NCBI GenBank assembly: GCA_913063035.1
Contig: CAJXYS010000017.1
Coordinates: forward strand, 1-62,495
Length of the DNA: 62,495 nt
Source: an uncultured Maritimibacter sp.
Lineage (GTDB): Bacteria; Pseudomonadota; Alphaproteobacteria; Rhodobacterales; Rhodobacteraceae
Direction: 5' to 3'
Shown here: piece after piece, positions 32,970 through 42,957 of the stretch
How the letters are laid out: every line of letters begins with the position of its first letter
How positions within the stretch are numbered: position 1 is the first letter of the stretch
Position numbers and translations under genes: made by a program
Notes under the pieces: generated by a model
Seen by the model: only the letters and a program-made list of their open reading frames with translations
What the model was told of the DNA's origin: nothing
The model's database searches: none

Positions 32970-34292
32970 TCAGGCCCCGGCGCCGGCCTCGAGCGCCGGG
33001 TAGCGCAGCGCGAGCGTCAGGCCGCGGGCCACGAAGGAAATCAGGAAGGCGATCCAGAGGCCGTGATTGCCGTAGGCCGGCACGAGAAGCAGCACGGCCA
33101 GCCCGTAGATCGCCAGCGACAGCGCCGCCATGTTGCGCATGTCGGCGGTCCGGGTGGCGCCGATGAAGATCCCGTCGAGCATCCAGGCCGGCAAGGCCAG
33201 CAGCGGCACCAGCACCATGTAGGCCAGGTAGACCCGCGCCGTCTCGCGCACCTCGGGGGCCGTGGTCATCACGTCGATGAGGGCGCCGCCGAAGATCGCG
33301 AAGCCCAGCGCCAGCGCGATCACGCAGACGAGGCCCCAGAAGCTCGTCAGCAGCGCGCCCCGGCGCAGCGCCGGGCGCGCCCGCGCGCCCATCGCCTGTC
33401 CCACCAGCGCCTCGGCGGCGAAGGCGAAGCCATCCAGGGTGTAGGCCGTGATCTCCAGGAACTGCAGCAGGATCTGGTTGGCCGCCAGCGGCACGTCGCC
33501 GAAATCGGCGCCTAGGAACAGGAAGGAGATGAACATCGCCTGCAGCATCAGCGACCGCAGCAGGATGTCGGAATTCACCTTGGCCATGCGCCTAAGCCGC
33601 GCGGCGTCGAAGACCCGCGCCCAGCTGCGCCAGGCCGCCCCCCGGAAGGCATCCCGGCACAGCCAGAGCCCCAGCGCGAGGCCCGACCACTCGGCCAGGA
33701 AGGTGGCGAAAGCCACGCCGTTCACCCCCCATCCGAGCCCGAGGACGAAGACGAGATCAAGCACGACGTTGAGCCCGTTCATCCAGAGCTGGAGCGCCAG
33801 CACGGCACGCGTGCGCTCGAGCGCGATCAACCAGCCCGTCAGGCCGAAGATCGCGATCATGGCAGGGGCCGACCAGATCCGGATCGCCATGTAGTCCCGC
33901 GCCATGGATTCGACCTCGGCGCTGGCCGGCGCGAGCGCGAGCGCGGCGCCGAAGATCGGCAGCTGGAACAGGATGAAGACCGCCCCCGCGACGAGACCGA
34001 TGATCAGCGCGCGGGTCAGCAGCGCGTCGACCTCGGCACCGTCCCGGGCGCCCTGCGCCTGGCTGGTCAGGCCGGTGGTGCCCATCCGCAGGAACCCGAA
34101 AATCCAGTAGATCCCCGTGATGATCACCGCGCCGATCCCGACCGCCCCGATCGGTTCCGGCGTGCCCATCTGCCCCACCACGCCGGTGTCGACCGCGCCC
34201 AGGATCGGCACGGTAGCGTTCGACAGCACGATGGGCACGGCAATCCGCAGCACCCGCCTGTGGGTCACCGACCCGACGGCAATATCAGCCAT
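32970..34292 (-). CDS. MATE family efflux transporter (DinF-like)
   Basis: A 440-residue inner-membrane protein with about 12 hydrophobic segments in two related halves. RVLRIAVPIVLSNATVPILGAVDTGVVGQMG is the typical first helix pair, and the charged-residue positions of the DinF branch are visible in the N-terminal lobe. It should expel organic cations or oxidised metabolites in exchange for H+ or Na+. It is convergent with arsC, with a gap of only 4 bp. Its start overlaps the upstream thioesterase stop by 8 nt, so the two thioesterase genes and this exporter form one leftward operon. Confidence 0.93.
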   Translation of the reverse strand: MADIAVGSVTHRRVLRIAVPIVLSNATVPILGAVDTGVVGQMGTPEPIGAVGIGAVIITGIYWIFGFLRMGTTGLTSQAQGARDGAEVDALLTRALIIGLVAGAVFILFQLPIFGAALALAPASAEVESMARDYMAIRIWSAPAMIAIFGLTGWLIALERTRAVLALQLWMNGLNVVLDLVFVLGLGWGVNGVAFATFLAEWSGLALGLWLCRDAFRGAAWRSWARVFDAARLRRMAKVNSDILLRSLMLQAMFISFLFLGADFGDVPLAANQILLQFLEITAYTLDGFAFAAEALVGQAMGARARPALRRGALLTSFWGLVCVIALALGFAIFGGALIDVMTTAPEVRETARVYLAYMVLVPLLALPAWMLDGIFIGATRTADMRNMAALSLAIYGLAVLLLVPAYGNHGLWIAFLISFVARGLTLALRYPALEAGAGA

Positions 34293-34794
34293 CGCGACTC
34301 GGCATCAGGAAATGGCCGGTCGCCTGGGCATAGAGACGGCTGCGGTTGTCCTGCCAGGCCTCGACATGGACGCTGGCATAGCGCCGGCCCGAGCGGTTGA
34401 CCCGCGCCCGGGCATAGGCATCGCGCGGCAGCCCCGACCGCAGGTAGTCCACGGTGAAGTCGATGGTCTTCGGCATCCGCGGCAGCGGTTCGGTTTCCAG
34501 CGTCTCCAGCGCCAGGCGCCCCTGCTCCATGTCTTCCCAGATCAGCGACCAGGACAGCTCGATGATCGCGGTCACCTCGAGGAAGGCCGCGGTCACGCCA
34601 CCATGAAGCGCGGGCAGGAACGGGTTCCCGATATGGCGTTCGTCGAAGGGCAGCATCGCGGTCAGCTCGTCGCCGCGGCGCTCGAAGCGGATGCCGAGAA
34701 AGCCGATATAGGGCACCTGGTCCACCAGCGCGGTCAGCACCGCGTCGCGGCGCTGCTTGACGACCTGCACCGGTTCGGGCGGGGTGCGGCTCAT
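34285..34794 (-). CDS. PaaI-family hotdog-fold thioesterase (first of two)
   Basis: A 169-residue hotdog protein starting [16 protein letters not shown] at 34794. [26 protein letters not shown] is the HGG(V/A) motif with the central helix, followed by [23 protein letters not shown]. The canonical acid in the helix is replaced by the LEVTA series, which includes a glutamate. It likely hydrolyses an aromatic or short acyl-CoA. The start overlaps the stop of the second thioesterase (ATGA). Confidence 0.85.
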   Translation of the reverse strand: MSRTPPEPVQVVKQRRDAVLTALVDQVPYIGFLGIRFERRGDELTAMLPFDERHIGNPFLPALHGGVTAAFLEVTAIIELSWSLIWEDMEQGRLALETLETEPLPRMPKTIDFTVDYLRSGLPRDAYARARVNRSGRRYASVHVEAWQDNRSRLYAQATGHFLMPSRDG

Positions 34795-35243
34795 GACGCG
34801 CTGCCCTCCCTGGGTCGCTCCACGGTGAAGGCGCCGGCCGCGGTGGCGACGGGGGCGCCGGTTTCCTCGTCCTCGGCGGTGGCGCGAATGAAGGCGACGG
34901 TCCGGGTGACGTGGTAGCATTCGGCCCGGGCGGTGATCCGCTGGCCGGGCGTGGCCGGGCGCATGTAGTCGATCCGCAGGTCGAGCGTCGCGGTGCCCGC
35001 CGGGGCCGAGGGGTGCGACATCGCCGCCGCGCCACCGCAGGTGTCCATCAGCGCCGAGACCGCGCCGCCATGGATCACGCCGGTCTTGGGATCGCCCACC
35101 AGCCGCGGGTCATAGGGCATCGAGATAACCGCCCTGCCGTCGCCCAGCTCCTCGAGTTCCATCCCGAGCGCCTTCGAATGCGGGATCGCCTCGATGAACT
35201 GGCGGGCCATCCGGGCCTTCCTGTCGCTGTCGAACTCGGTCAT
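34791..35243 (-). CDS. PaaI-family hotdog-fold thioesterase (second of two)
   Basis: A 150-residue hotdog thioesterase starting [48 protein letters not shown] is the family active site, with the HGG motif and catalytic aspartate in [22 protein letters not shown] follows. It leads a leftward operon of two different thioesterases and a MATE exporter and is divergent from the fatty-acid oxidation operon. A role in releasing stalled CoA thioesters from beta-oxidation is a reasonable inference. Confidence 0.88.
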   Translation of the reverse strand: MTEFDSDRKARMARQFIEAIPHSKALGMELEELGDGRAVISMPYDPRLVGDPKTGVIHGGAVSALMDTCGGAAAMSHPSAPAGTATLDLRIDYMRPATPGQRITARAECYHVTRTVAFIRATAEDEETGAPVATAAGAFTVERPREGSAS

Positions 35244-35486
35244 GGCGCCTGGCCGTCCCCTTGTCGCGTCGGGTCCATGTATTCGCGCTTGGTTTCCTCT
35301 CTGCAAGCTTAAAGTCTCGCAGGTGAGAGCGTTTCTCAATTTCACAACCGACCCGTCTTGAGCTTGAGCCATGCGCCCGGGCCTGCGGCGTCGTCGGGGG
35401 GAAAACGGGGTCTGCGTCGTGAGCCGGCGGCAGCCCCCCCGGGCAGCCGCACACCGCCTGCCGGGGCCCCATGACGTCGCGTAACG

Positions 35487-35502
35487 TTTACGTCAACGTC
35501 AA
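35487..35502. promoter_or_regulatory. MerR-type operator (TTTACGT-CA-ACGTCAA)
   Basis: The half-sites TTTACGT and ACGTCAA form an inverted repeat around a 2-bp spacer, with 6 of 7 positions paired. The form resembles the LiuR/MerR motif known for branched-chain or fatty-acid catabolism regulons in proteobacteria, as I recall it. It is 69 bp upstream of the merR gene that heads the beta-oxidation operon. It could also act on the divergent thioesterase operon starting at 35243. Confidence 0.65.
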
Positions 35503-35570
35503 CATTTCCCCTTGATCTGCCGACGCCGCACCGCAAAATTCCGGGCAGTTGACGAGATTGGGGGAGTGAG

Positions 35571-35969
35571 ATGTCCGATCAGCTCATGACCATCCGTGAA
35601 ATGTGCGCGGCCTTCGGGGTCACGCCGCGGACACTACGGTTCTACGAATCCAAGGAACTCCTGTTCCCGGTGCGCGAGGGGCAGAAACGGCTGTTCACCA
35701 AGCGCGACCGCGCCCGGCTCAAACTCATCCTGCGCGGCAAACGCTTCGGCTTCAGCCTCGAGGAGATCCGCCAGCTGCTCGACCTCTACGATATGGACGA
35801 CCAGCAGATCACCCAGCTGACGCGCACCTACGACATCGCCAAGGAGCGCCTCGCGGACATGGAACGCCAGCGCGCCGAACTGGACGAGGCCATCGCGGAG
35901 CTGAAGCAACAGCTCGACTGGGGCGCGCAGATGATCGAGTCGCTGAAGCGCCCGGACGCCGCCGAATAA
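35571..35969 (+). CDS. MerR family transcriptional regulator of the beta-oxidation operon
   Basis: A 132-codon regulator. The N-terminal winged helix is [37 protein letters not shown] with the MerR recognition pattern; [14 protein letters not shown] is the second wing. A long dimerisation coiled coil (about residues 80-125) completes it, with no metal-binding cysteines, which separates it from metal-sensing MerR proteins. This fits LiuR-like regulators sensing CoA esters. It is the first gene of the operon and is probably autoregulated through the inverted repeat at 35487-35502. Confidence 0.92.
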   Translation: MSDQLMTIREMCAAFGVTPRTLRFYESKELLFPVREGQKRLFTKRDRARLKLILRGKRFGFSLEEIRQLLDLYDMDDQQITQLTRTYDIAKERLADMERQRAELDEAIAELKQQLDWGAQMIESLKRPDAAE

Positions 35970-35991
35970 TCCTGCAGGGAGCCCGACGCAG

Positions 35992-37770
35992 ATGCCGCAC
36001 TACACCGCCCCGACCCGCGACATGCAGTTCCTTCTGCACGAGGTGCTGAACGTCACCGGCTCCGACATCCCGGGATATGACGAGCTGGAGCCGGACGTCA
36101 CCTCTGCCGTGCTGGAGGAGGCCGGCCGGCTCGCCGCCGAGGTCCTCGCGCCGCTGAACCCCGTGGGCGACGCCGAGGGTTGCCATTTCGAGAACGGCGT
36201 GGTGCGCGCGCCGAAGGGGTTCCAGAACGCCTATGACGAAATGCGCGCCGGCGGCTGGATGGGGCTCGACGCGGACCCCGCCTATGGCGGCCAGGGCATG
36301 CCCTACCTGCTGGGCACGGCGGTGGGCGAGATGTTCGTCTCGGCGAACATGGCCTTCAACATGTACCAGGGCCTGACCCACGGCGCCTACTCGACGATCC
36401 ATGCCCATGGATCGGAGGCGCAGAAAGCCACCTATCTGCCCAAGATGGTCAGCGGCGAATGGTCCGGCACCATGAACCTGACCGAGCCGCAATGCGGCAC
36501 CGATCTGGGACTGATCCGCACCAAGGCCGAGCCGCAGGATGACGGCAGCTACAGGATCACCGGGCAGAAGATCTGGATCTCGGCCGGCGAACACGACCTG
36601 AGCGAGAACATCATCCATCTCGTTCTGGCGAAGATCCCCGGCGGGCCCGAGGGCACCAAGGGCATCTCTCTCTTCATCGTGCCGAAATTCCTGGTCACCG
36701 AGGACGGCGCCCCCGGCGTGCGCAACGCGGTCCAGTGCGGCGGGCTCGAGCACAAGATGGGCATCCACGGTAACGCCACCTGCGTGATGCATTACGACGG
36801 CGCGACCGGTTACCTGGTCGGCGAAGCGCATACCGGCCTCAAGGCGATGTTCACCATGATGAACGAGGCCCGCATCGGCGTCGGCGTCCAGGGCTACGCG
36901 CTTGGCGAGGTGGCCTACCAGAACGCCCGCGCCTTCGCGCAGGACCGTCTGCAGGGACGTGCCGCGACCGGCGCCGCGAACCCCGACGGCCCGGCCGACC
37001 CGATCATCGTCCACCCGGACGTGCGGCGGAACCTGATGCACCAGAAAAGCTTTGTCGAGGGCGCCCGCGCCTTCACCTTCTGGGGCGCCGAGATGATCGA
37101 CCGCGCCATGCGCGCGGAGGACCCCGAGGCCGAGGCGATGATCTCGCTGCTTACCCCTGTGATCAAGGGCTTCCTGACCGACAAGGGCTTCGAGACGACC
37201 GTGCTCGCGCAGCAGACCTATGGCGGCTCGGGCTACGTGAAGGAATGGGGCGCCGAGCAATTCGTCCGCGACGCCCGTATCGCCATGATCTACGAGGGCA
37301 CCAACGGCATCCAGTCGCTCGACCTCGTGGGGCGCAAGCTGCCGTCCAGGGGCGGCCAGGCGATCATGGCCTTCTTCGAGCTGGTGAAAACCTTCATCAA
37401 GGAGAACGAGGGTCACGAGGCGCTGAAGGCCGGGTTTCTCGACCCGCTCAAGGCCGCGTCCAAGGATCTCCAGGCCGCCGGCACCTATTTCATGCAGCAC
37501 GGCATGAAGAACCCGAATGCGGCGCTGGCCGGCTCCTACGACTTCATGCACCTTTTCGGGCATGTCTGCCTGGGGCTGATGTGGGCGCGGCAGGCCAAGG
37601 CCGCGTATGCGGGGCTGGAGAACGGCACCGGCGACGCGGCCTTCTACGAGGGCAAGCTCGTCACCGGGCGTTACTACATGGCCCGGCAGCTCCCGGCGAC
37701 CGCGCTGCACCTGGCACGGATCGAGTCGGGCGACGAGACGGTGATGGCGCTCGAGGCCGAGGCGTTCTAG
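35992..37770 (+). CDS. Acyl-CoA dehydrogenase (FadE-like, with C-terminal extension)
   Basis: A 592-residue flavoprotein that introduces the alpha-beta double bond into acyl-CoA, the first step of beta-oxidation. Signatures are [33 protein letters not shown] at the substrate region, [28 protein letters not shown], and a C-terminal [43 protein letters not shown] holding the FAD/CoA-binding and catalytic-base area. The extra 150 or so residues after GTNGIQ are normal for this larger ACAD group. Electrons pass to ETF. It sits 22 bp after merR with ribosome site 'aggga'. Confidence 0.94.
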   Translation: MPHYTAPTRDMQFLLHEVLNVTGSDIPGYDELEPDVTSAVLEEAGRLAAEVLAPLNPVGDAEGCHFENGVVRAPKGFQNAYDEMRAGGWMGLDADPAYGGQGMPYLLGTAVGEMFVSANMAFNMYQGLTHGAYSTIHAHGSEAQKATYLPKMVSGEWSGTMNLTEPQCGTDLGLIRTKAEPQDDGSYRITGQKIWISAGEHDLSENIIHLVLAKIPGGPEGTKGISLFIVPKFLVTEDGAPGVRNAVQCGGLEHKMGIHGNATCVMHYDGATGYLVGEAHTGLKAMFTMMNEARIGVGVQGYALGEVAYQNARAFAQDRLQGRAATGAANPDGPADPIIVHPDVRRNLMHQKSFVEGARAFTFWGAEMIDRAMRAEDPEAEAMISLLTPVIKGFLTDKGFETTVLAQQTYGGSGYVKEWGAEQFVRDARIAMIYEGTNGIQSLDLVGRKLPSRGGQAIMAFFELVKTFIKENEGHEALKAGFLDPLKAASKDLQAAGTYFMQHGMKNPNAALAGSYDFMHLFGHVCLGLMWARQAKAAYAGLENGTGDAAFYEGKLVTGRYYMARQLPATALHLARIESGDETVMALEAEAF

Positions 37771-37831
37771 CAAGGGGACCAGTGCAGACCGCCGCCGCGT
37801 CCGGCGCGGGGGCCGCCAGAGGAGGAGACAG

Positions 37832-38047
37832 ATGCCGAGGACCGAGCGCCTGACCCGCCGTTTCCCCGTCGCCACGTCCGACGCCGCGCACCGCCAGCTG
37901 CGCCGTTTCGCCGACAGGACCGGGCTCGACCCTGACAGGGCGCTGACCTTCATCCTCGAAAACCTCGGCGACCTGGAACAGGAGGTGCGTTTCCAGCACC
38001 GCCTGCAGCTTTATGTGGCCCGGCACGGCCAGACCGCCGGCGACTGA
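37832..38047 (+). CDS. Small uncharacterised protein in the beta-oxidation operon
   Basis: A 71-residue basic protein placed between the acyl-CoA dehydrogenase and GST genes, with a good site ('aggaggagacag') before its ATG. It has no signal peptide or membrane segment. HRQLRRFADRTGLDPDRALTFILENLGDLEQEVRF looks like two amphipathic helices, possibly a ribbon-helix-helix-like or dimerisation unit. I do not recognise a family. Its place inside the operon and its strong ribosome site support a real gene. Confidence 0.65.
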   Translation: MPRTERLTRRFPVATSDAAHRQLRRFADRTGLDPDRALTFILENLGDLEQEVRFQHRLQLYVARHGQTAGD

Positions 38048-38063
38048 CCGGCAAGGGGGAGAG

Positions 38064-38702
38064 ATGACCATCAAGCTCTACTGCTTCGGAGAGTCCGGCA
38101 ACGCCTACAAGGCGGCCCTGACGCTGGAACTCTCGGGCCTCGCCTGGGAGCCCGTCTTCGTCGACTTCTTCCACGGCGAGACGCGCACGCCCGAGTTCCG
38201 CGCCCTGAACCCGATGGGCGAGGTTCCGGTCATGGTGGACGGCGACGTGACGCTGAGCCAGTCCGGCGTGATCCAGGACTACGTGACATCCAAGAGCGGC
38301 AAGCTCGGCGGGCGCAGCGCGGCCGAGCGCCGCGAAGTGCTCCGCTGGGTGTTCTGGGACAACCACAAGCTCAGCTCGCAAGCGGGCACGGTGCGCTTCC
38401 TGATGAATTTCCTGCCCGAGGACAAGCGCCCGGACGCGGCGGTGATCGCTTTCCTGCAGGCGCGGCTGCGGTCCGCCTACAAGGTGCTCGACGCGGAACT
38501 CGGCACGCGCGACTGGCTGGTGGACGACGTCTTCACCATCGCCGACATCGCCTGCTGCGGCTACCTCTACTATCCCGAGCCCTTCGGCTTCGACCGCGCC
38601 GACTGGCCGAATATCGACGCCTGGCTCGACCGGATCGCCGAACAGCCGGGCTGGAAACATCCCTATGACCTGATGCCCGGACGCCCGTCCGACCGGGCCT
38701 GA
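38064..38702 (+). CDS. Glutathione S-transferase
   Basis: A 212-residue GST. The thioredoxin-like N-terminal domain begins TIKLYCFGESGNAYKAALTLELSG, with the catalytic Ser/Cys region in FGESGNAYK. FRALNPMGEVPVMVDGDVTLSQSGVIQDYV is the glutathione-binding (cis-Pro and Gln-Ser) segment. The helical C-terminal domain ends with FTIADIACCGYLYYPEPFGFD, the N-capping box of GST folds. 'aagggggag' precedes the start. In this operon it probably deals with reactive unsaturated products; this is inference from context. Confidence 0.92.
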   Translation: MTIKLYCFGESGNAYKAALTLELSGLAWEPVFVDFFHGETRTPEFRALNPMGEVPVMVDGDVTLSQSGVIQDYVTSKSGKLGGRSAAERREVLRWVFWDNHKLSSQAGTVRFLMNFLPEDKRPDAAVIAFLQARLRSAYKVLDAELGTRDWLVDDVFTIADIACCGYLYYPEPFGFDRADWPNIDAWLDRIAEQPGWKHPYDLMPGRPSDRA

Positions 38703-38743
38703 CCCATCCGCATATCCGACCCTGCTGACAGGAGACGACACAG

Positions 38744-39955
38744 ATGTCCGACGCCTATATCTACGACGCCGTGCGCAGCCCCCGCGGCAAGGGCCGCAAG
38801 GACGGCGCGCTGCACGAGGTGACGGCGCTCCGCCTCTCGGCCGAGGTGCTGAACGCCGTCAAGGATCGCAACGGCCTCGACACAAGCGCGGTCGAGGACG
38901 TGATCTGGGGCAACGTCACCCAGGTCGGCGAACAGGGCGGCTGTCTCGCCCGGTCGGCGGTGCTCGCCTCCGATTTCGACGAGCGTGTGCCGGGCGTCGC
39001 CATCAACCGGTTCTGCGCCAGCGGGCTCGAAGCGGTGAACATGGCCGCCAACCAGGTGCGCGCCGGCGCGGGGGAGGCCTATGTCGCCGGTGGCGTCGAG
39101 ATGATGGGCCGGGTGCCGATGGGCTCCGACGGGGCGGCGATCGCCGTGGACCCGTCACTGGCCATGAAAAGCTACTTCGTCCCCCAGGGCATCGCGGCAG
39201 ACATCATCGCGACCGAATTCGGCTTCTCGCGCGACGACTGCGACGCCTACGCGGTCGAAAGCCAGCGCCGCGCCGCCGCGGCATGGGAGGACGGACGCTT
39301 CGCCAGATCCGTCATCACGGTCCGCGACCAGAACGGCCTGGCGATCCTCGACCGCGACGAACACATGCGCCCCGGCACCGACATGCAGTCGCTCGGCGGG
39401 CTGAGGCCCGCCTTCAAGGAACAGGGCGAGTCGATGCCGGGCTTCGACAAGGTCGCGATCATGAAATACCCGCACCTCGAACGGATCGAGCACGTCCACC
39501 ATGCCGGCAACAGCTCGGGGATCGTCGACGGCGCCGCGGCGGTGCTGGTGGGCTCGAAGGCCTTTGGCGAGGCCCATGGGCTCACCCCCCGCGCCCGCAT
39601 CCGCGCCAGCGCCAAGGTCGGCACCGATCCGACGATCATGCTGACCGGGCCGGTGCCCGCCACCGAGAAGGTGCTCAAGGCCGCCGGCATGGAGATCGGC
39701 GATATCGGCCTGGTCGAGGTCAACGAGGCGTTTTCCGCCGTGGTGCTGCGTTTCCTGCAGGCCTTCGGGGTCGATCACGCCCGCGTCAACGTCAATGGCG
39801 GCGCCATCGCGATGGGCCATCCGCTGGGCGCGACCGGGGCGATGATCCTCGGCACGCTGCTCGACGAGATGGAGCGCCGCGACCTGGAGACCGGGCTCGC
39901 CACGCTCTGCGTCGCCAGCGGCATGGGATCCGCCACCATCATCGAGCGCGTCTGA
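38744..39955 (+). CDS. Acetyl-CoA C-acyltransferase (thiolase, FadA-like)
   Basis: A 403-residue thiolase that cleaves 3-ketoacyl-CoA to acetyl-CoA. Nucleophile C91 lies in [50 protein letters not shown] (catalytic His) and the C-terminal [12 protein letters not shown] with the acid/base cysteine are all intact. Degradative thiolases pair with FadB/FadJ, and the next gene is one, 33 bp on, so the pair may form a trifunctional-type complex. The family also includes biosynthetic acetoacetyl-CoA thiolases; operon context favours degradation. Confidence 0.94.
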   Translation: MSDAYIYDAVRSPRGKGRKDGALHEVTALRLSAEVLNAVKDRNGLDTSAVEDVIWGNVTQVGEQGGCLARSAVLASDFDERVPGVAINRFCASGLEAVNMAANQVRAGAGEAYVAGGVEMMGRVPMGSDGAAIAVDPSLAMKSYFVPQGIAADIIATEFGFSRDDCDAYAVESQRRAAAAWEDGRFARSVITVRDQNGLAILDRDEHMRPGTDMQSLGGLRPAFKEQGESMPGFDKVAIMKYPHLERIEHVHHAGNSSGIVDGAAAVLVGSKAFGEAHGLTPRARIRASAKVGTDPTIMLTGPVPATEKVLKAAGMEIGDIGLVEVNEAFSAVVLRFLQAFGVDHARVNVNGGAIAMGHPLGATGAMILGTLLDEMERRDLETGLATLCVASGMGSATIIERV

Positions 39956-39988
39956 GCGCGCGGCACGAGATCCGAAGGAGAACACGAG

Positions 39989-42181
39989 ATGACCGATTTC
40001 ACCTGTGCCGTGGACGAGAACGGCGTCGCCGTCATCACCTGGGACGTGCCCGGCAAATCCATGAACGTGATGTCCATGCAGGGCTTCGAGGCGCTCGACG
40101 CGCTGATCGACCGGGTGCTGGCCGACGACGCCATCAAGGGCGCCGTCATCACCAGCGCCAAGCCGGACTTCGCCGCCGGCATGGACCTGAACGTGCTCGC
40201 CCGGATGAAGGACGAGGCCGGCGACGACCCGGCGCGCGGTCTCTTCGAGGGCGTGATGCGGATGCACGGGGTGCTGCGCAAGATCGAGCGCGCGGGCATG
40301 GACGACAGGAACCGCGGCGGCAAACCCATCGCGGCCGCCCTGCCCGGCACCGCGCTCGGCATCGGCCTCGAGATCCCGCTGGCCTGCCACCGCATCTTCG
40401 CCGCGGACAATCCCAAAGCCAAGATCGGTCTGCCCGAGATCATGGTCGGCATCTTCCCCGGCGCGGGCGGCACGACCCGCCTGGCGCGCAAGATGGGCGC
40501 GATGGCGGCCGCGCCCTTCCTGCTGGAAGGCAAGCTCAGCGACCCGAACAAGGCCAGGGCCGCGGGCCTGATCGACGCGGTGGCCGACGACCCCCTCGCC
40601 GCGGCGAAGGCCTGGGTTCTGGAGGCCGGCGACAAGGACATCGTCAAGCCCTGGGACGAGAAGGGCTACAAGATGCCGGGCGGCGCGCCCTATCACCCGC
40701 AGGGCTTCATGACCTTCGTGGGCGCGAGTGCCATGGTCAACGGCAAGACGCAAGGCGTCTACCCCGCCGCCAAGGCGCTGCTGTCGGCGGTCTATGAAGG
40801 CGCGCTGGTGCCCTTCGACACCGCGCTGAAGATCGAGGCGCGCTGGTTCACCCACGTGCTGATGAACCCCTCTTCGAGCGCGATGATCCGCTCGCTCTTC
40901 ATCAACAAGCAGGCGCTGGAGAAGGGCGCGAACCGCCCCGAGGCGCCGGACCAGCGCGTGCGGAAGCTGGGCGTGCTCGGCGCGGGCATGATGGGTGCGG
41001 GGATCGCGCTGGTGTCGGCGCAGGCCGGGATCGAGGTCGTTCTGATCGACGCCGACCAGGCCGCCGCCGATCGCGGCAAGGCCTATACCGCCGATTACAT
41101 GGACAAGGGCATCAAACGCGGCAAGGCGACCGAGGCCAAGAAGGCCGAGGTTCTGGACCGAATCACGGCGACGACCGACCACGCCGCCCTCGCGGGCGCC
41201 GACCTGATCATCGAGGCGGTGTTCGAGGACCCGGGCGTGAAGGCCGAGGTCACCGCGAAGGCCGAGGCCGCCGCCGGCCCGGACTGCATCTTCGCCACCA
41301 ACACCTCGACGCTGCCGATCAGCGATCTCGCCGGGGCCAGCGCGCGCCCCGGCCAGTTCATCGGCATCCATTTCTTCAGCCCGGTCGAGAAGATGATGCT
41401 GGTCGAGATCATCAAGGGCCGCGAGACCGGCGACCGCGCGGTGGCCAAGGCGCTCGACTACGTGCGGCAGATCCGCAAGACGCCGATCGTGGTCAACGAC
41501 GCGCGTTTCTTCTACGCCAACCGCTGCATCATCCCCTATATCAACGAAGGGGTGCGCATGGTGCGGGACGGCGTGACGCCGGCGCTGATCGAGAACGCCG
41601 CCAAGCTCGCGGGCATGCCGCTCGGCCCGCTGCAGTTGACCGACGAGACCTCTATCGAACTGGGCGTGAAGATCGCCCGGGCGACGAAGGCCGCCATGGG
41701 CGCGGCCTACCCCAACGACGCCTCAGACGCGGTGCTGTTCTGGCTGGCCGACCGGGGCCGGCTCGGGCGCAAGGCGGGGGCGGGCTTCTACGACTATGAC
41801 GAGAAGGGCAAGCGCACGGGGCTCTGGGACGGGCTCGGCGCGGAATTCCCCGAGGCCGCGCGCCAGCCCGACGTGACGCAGGTGCAGCATCGGCTGCTCT
41901 TCGCGCAGGTGCTGGAGGCCGTGCGCGCGCTGGAGGAGGGCGTGCTCGAGGACATTCGCGAGGGCGATGTGGGCGCGATCCTCGGCTGGGGCTTCGCGCC
42001 CTGGTCGGGCGGCCCCTTCGGCTGGCTCGACATGCTGGGCGCCGCGCGGGCGGTGGAGATCTGCGAGGGGCTGGCAGCCGCCCATGGCGACCGCTTCGCC
42101 GCGCCCGCGCTCCTGCGCGAGATGGCGGCGCGGGGCGAGAGTTTCTACGGCCGCTTCGGGCCCGGGTCCGCCGCGGCCTGA
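39989..42181 (+). CDS. fadJ: 3-hydroxyacyl-CoA dehydrogenase/enoyl-CoA hydratase (FadB/FadJ-like)
   Basis: A 730-residue bifunctional enzyme of beta-oxidation. The N-terminal crotonase domain has [20 protein letters not shown] and [20 protein letters not shown], with the two glutamates for hydration. The NAD-binding domain begins [25 protein letters not shown] near residue 323 and ends in [15 protein letters not shown], carrying the catalytic His-Glu pair. Two C-terminal helical domains follow. It is the last gene of the merR-led operon. A repeat with GC-rich hairpin (42228-42274) lies after the stop and may end transcription. Confidence 0.95.
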   Translation: MTDFTCAVDENGVAVITWDVPGKSMNVMSMQGFEALDALIDRVLADDAIKGAVITSAKPDFAAGMDLNVLARMKDEAGDDPARGLFEGVMRMHGVLRKIERAGMDDRNRGGKPIAAALPGTALGIGLEIPLACHRIFAADNPKAKIGLPEIMVGIFPGAGGTTRLARKMGAMAAAPFLLEGKLSDPNKARAAGLIDAVADDPLAAAKAWVLEAGDKDIVKPWDEKGYKMPGGAPYHPQGFMTFVGASAMVNGKTQGVYPAAKALLSAVYEGALVPFDTALKIEARWFTHVLMNPSSSAMIRSLFINKQALEKGANRPEAPDQRVRKLGVLGAGMMGAGIALVSAQAGIEVVLIDADQAAADRGKAYTADYMDKGIKRGKATEAKKAEVLDRITATTDHAALAGADLIIEAVFEDPGVKAEVTAKAEAAAGPDCIFATNTSTLPISDLAGASARPGQFIGIHFFSPVEKMMLVEIIKGRETGDRAVAKALDYVRQIRKTPIVVNDARFFYANRCIIPYINEGVRMVRDGVTPALIENAAKLAGMPLGPLQLTDETSIELGVKIARATKAAMGAAYPNDASDAVLFWLADRGRLGRKAGAGFYDYDEKGKRTGLWDGLGAEFPEAARQPDVTQVQHRLLFAQVLEAVRALEEGVLEDIREGDVGAILGWGFAPWSGGPFGWLDMLGAARAVEICEGLAAAHGDRFAAPALLREMAARGESFYGRFGPGSAAA

Positions 42182-42227
42182 CCCGGCGGCCAGATCGCGG
42201 CGGCTTCGCCGCCGAGCCGTTGCGTTG

Positions 42228-42274
42228 CGCGCGCGCCCCGCGGGGCGCGCGCGGTGCCTCCGGCGGGGATATTT
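42228..42274. repeat. 3'-end repeat family, copy 1
   Basis: A perfect 26-bp palindrome of G and C (42228-42253) is followed at once by gcctccggcggggatattt (42256-42274). The same 19-mer, with at most one difference, occurs at 46731-46749 and 53211-53229 on the other strand, each time beside a GC-rich hairpin. This copy lies between convergent gene ends, suggesting a terminator or mRNA-end role. Confidence 0.85.
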
Positions 42275-42291
42275 ACGGAACGATGAAGCCG

Positions 42292-42957
42292 CTACCCGGG
42301 CACGGGATCGTCGAAGCGATAGCCGAAGCGGGCGATGTCCTCGGCGCAGAGATCGGCGACCCGCGCCGCCTCGGCGTCGCCGTAATAGGGCCGCCAGTCG
42401 CGCTGCCGATCCGACCGGTTGACCCCCGGGGGCAGCACGGGACGAAAGCCCAGATGCGCCGCCAGCGGCGCGATATCATCGTCCAGATGCTCGCGCCGGA
42501 GAAAGAGATCGCAGGTCTCGCGCCCGTCCGGCCGCCGGACATAGGCGCCGTAGGGATTGGCGCGGACCGAGGCGGCGAGTCCCGGATCCGCGAGGAAGCC
42601 CCCGAAATCGAGCGCCTGCGCGCGGGCCACCGCCGGGTGGGCGAAGCCCTGCGCACGCAGCCAGTGGTAATAGCTCACCATCCGGTCCCAGGGGTTGCGG
42701 ACGAGCGTGAAGACGAAGAAGGCATCCATTTCGTCGGGGGTCACGAGCCCCGCGATATCGGCGAGGCGCGCATGTTTCCAGAGCTGCCCCGCCGTCTGCA
42801 CCTCCGCCAGGCGGTGGCGGCGGCGGCGGGCCTTGGGGGTGTCGCCCACGAGGATGTCGTCGGCCATCGCGCGGGTCTCGAGCGCCAGCGTCATCGCGGT
42901 CCCGCCCGTTTTCGGCGCGTGCACGAAGATATAGCGCCGCCCGCGCGAGACGATCAC
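42292..42957 (-). CDS. Sulfotransferase family protein
   Basis: A 221-residue protein beginning at GTG 42957, which overlaps the stop of the EamA gene. YIFVHAPKTGGTAMTLALE is the 5'-PSB loop that binds the PAPS phosphate, and FTLVRNPWDRMVSYYHWLRAQG is the 3'-phosphate-binding (3'-PB) motif. It resembles bacterial Sulfotransfer_2-type proteins that act on carbohydrates. It probably sulfates a cell-surface sugar or exported metabolite. The substrate is unknown, and coupling to an EamA exporter hints at a shared product. Confidence 0.88.
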   Translation of the reverse strand: MIVSRGRRYIFVHAPKTGGTAMTLALETRAMADDILVGDTPKARRRRHRLAEVQTAGQLWKHARLADIAGLVTPDEMDAFFVFTLVRNPWDRMVSYYHWLRAQGFAHPAVARAQALDFGGFLADPGLAASVRANPYGAYVRRPDGRETCDLFLRREHLDDDIAPLAAHLGFRPVLPPGVNRSDRQRDWRPYYGDAEAARVADLCAEDIARFGYRFDDPVPG

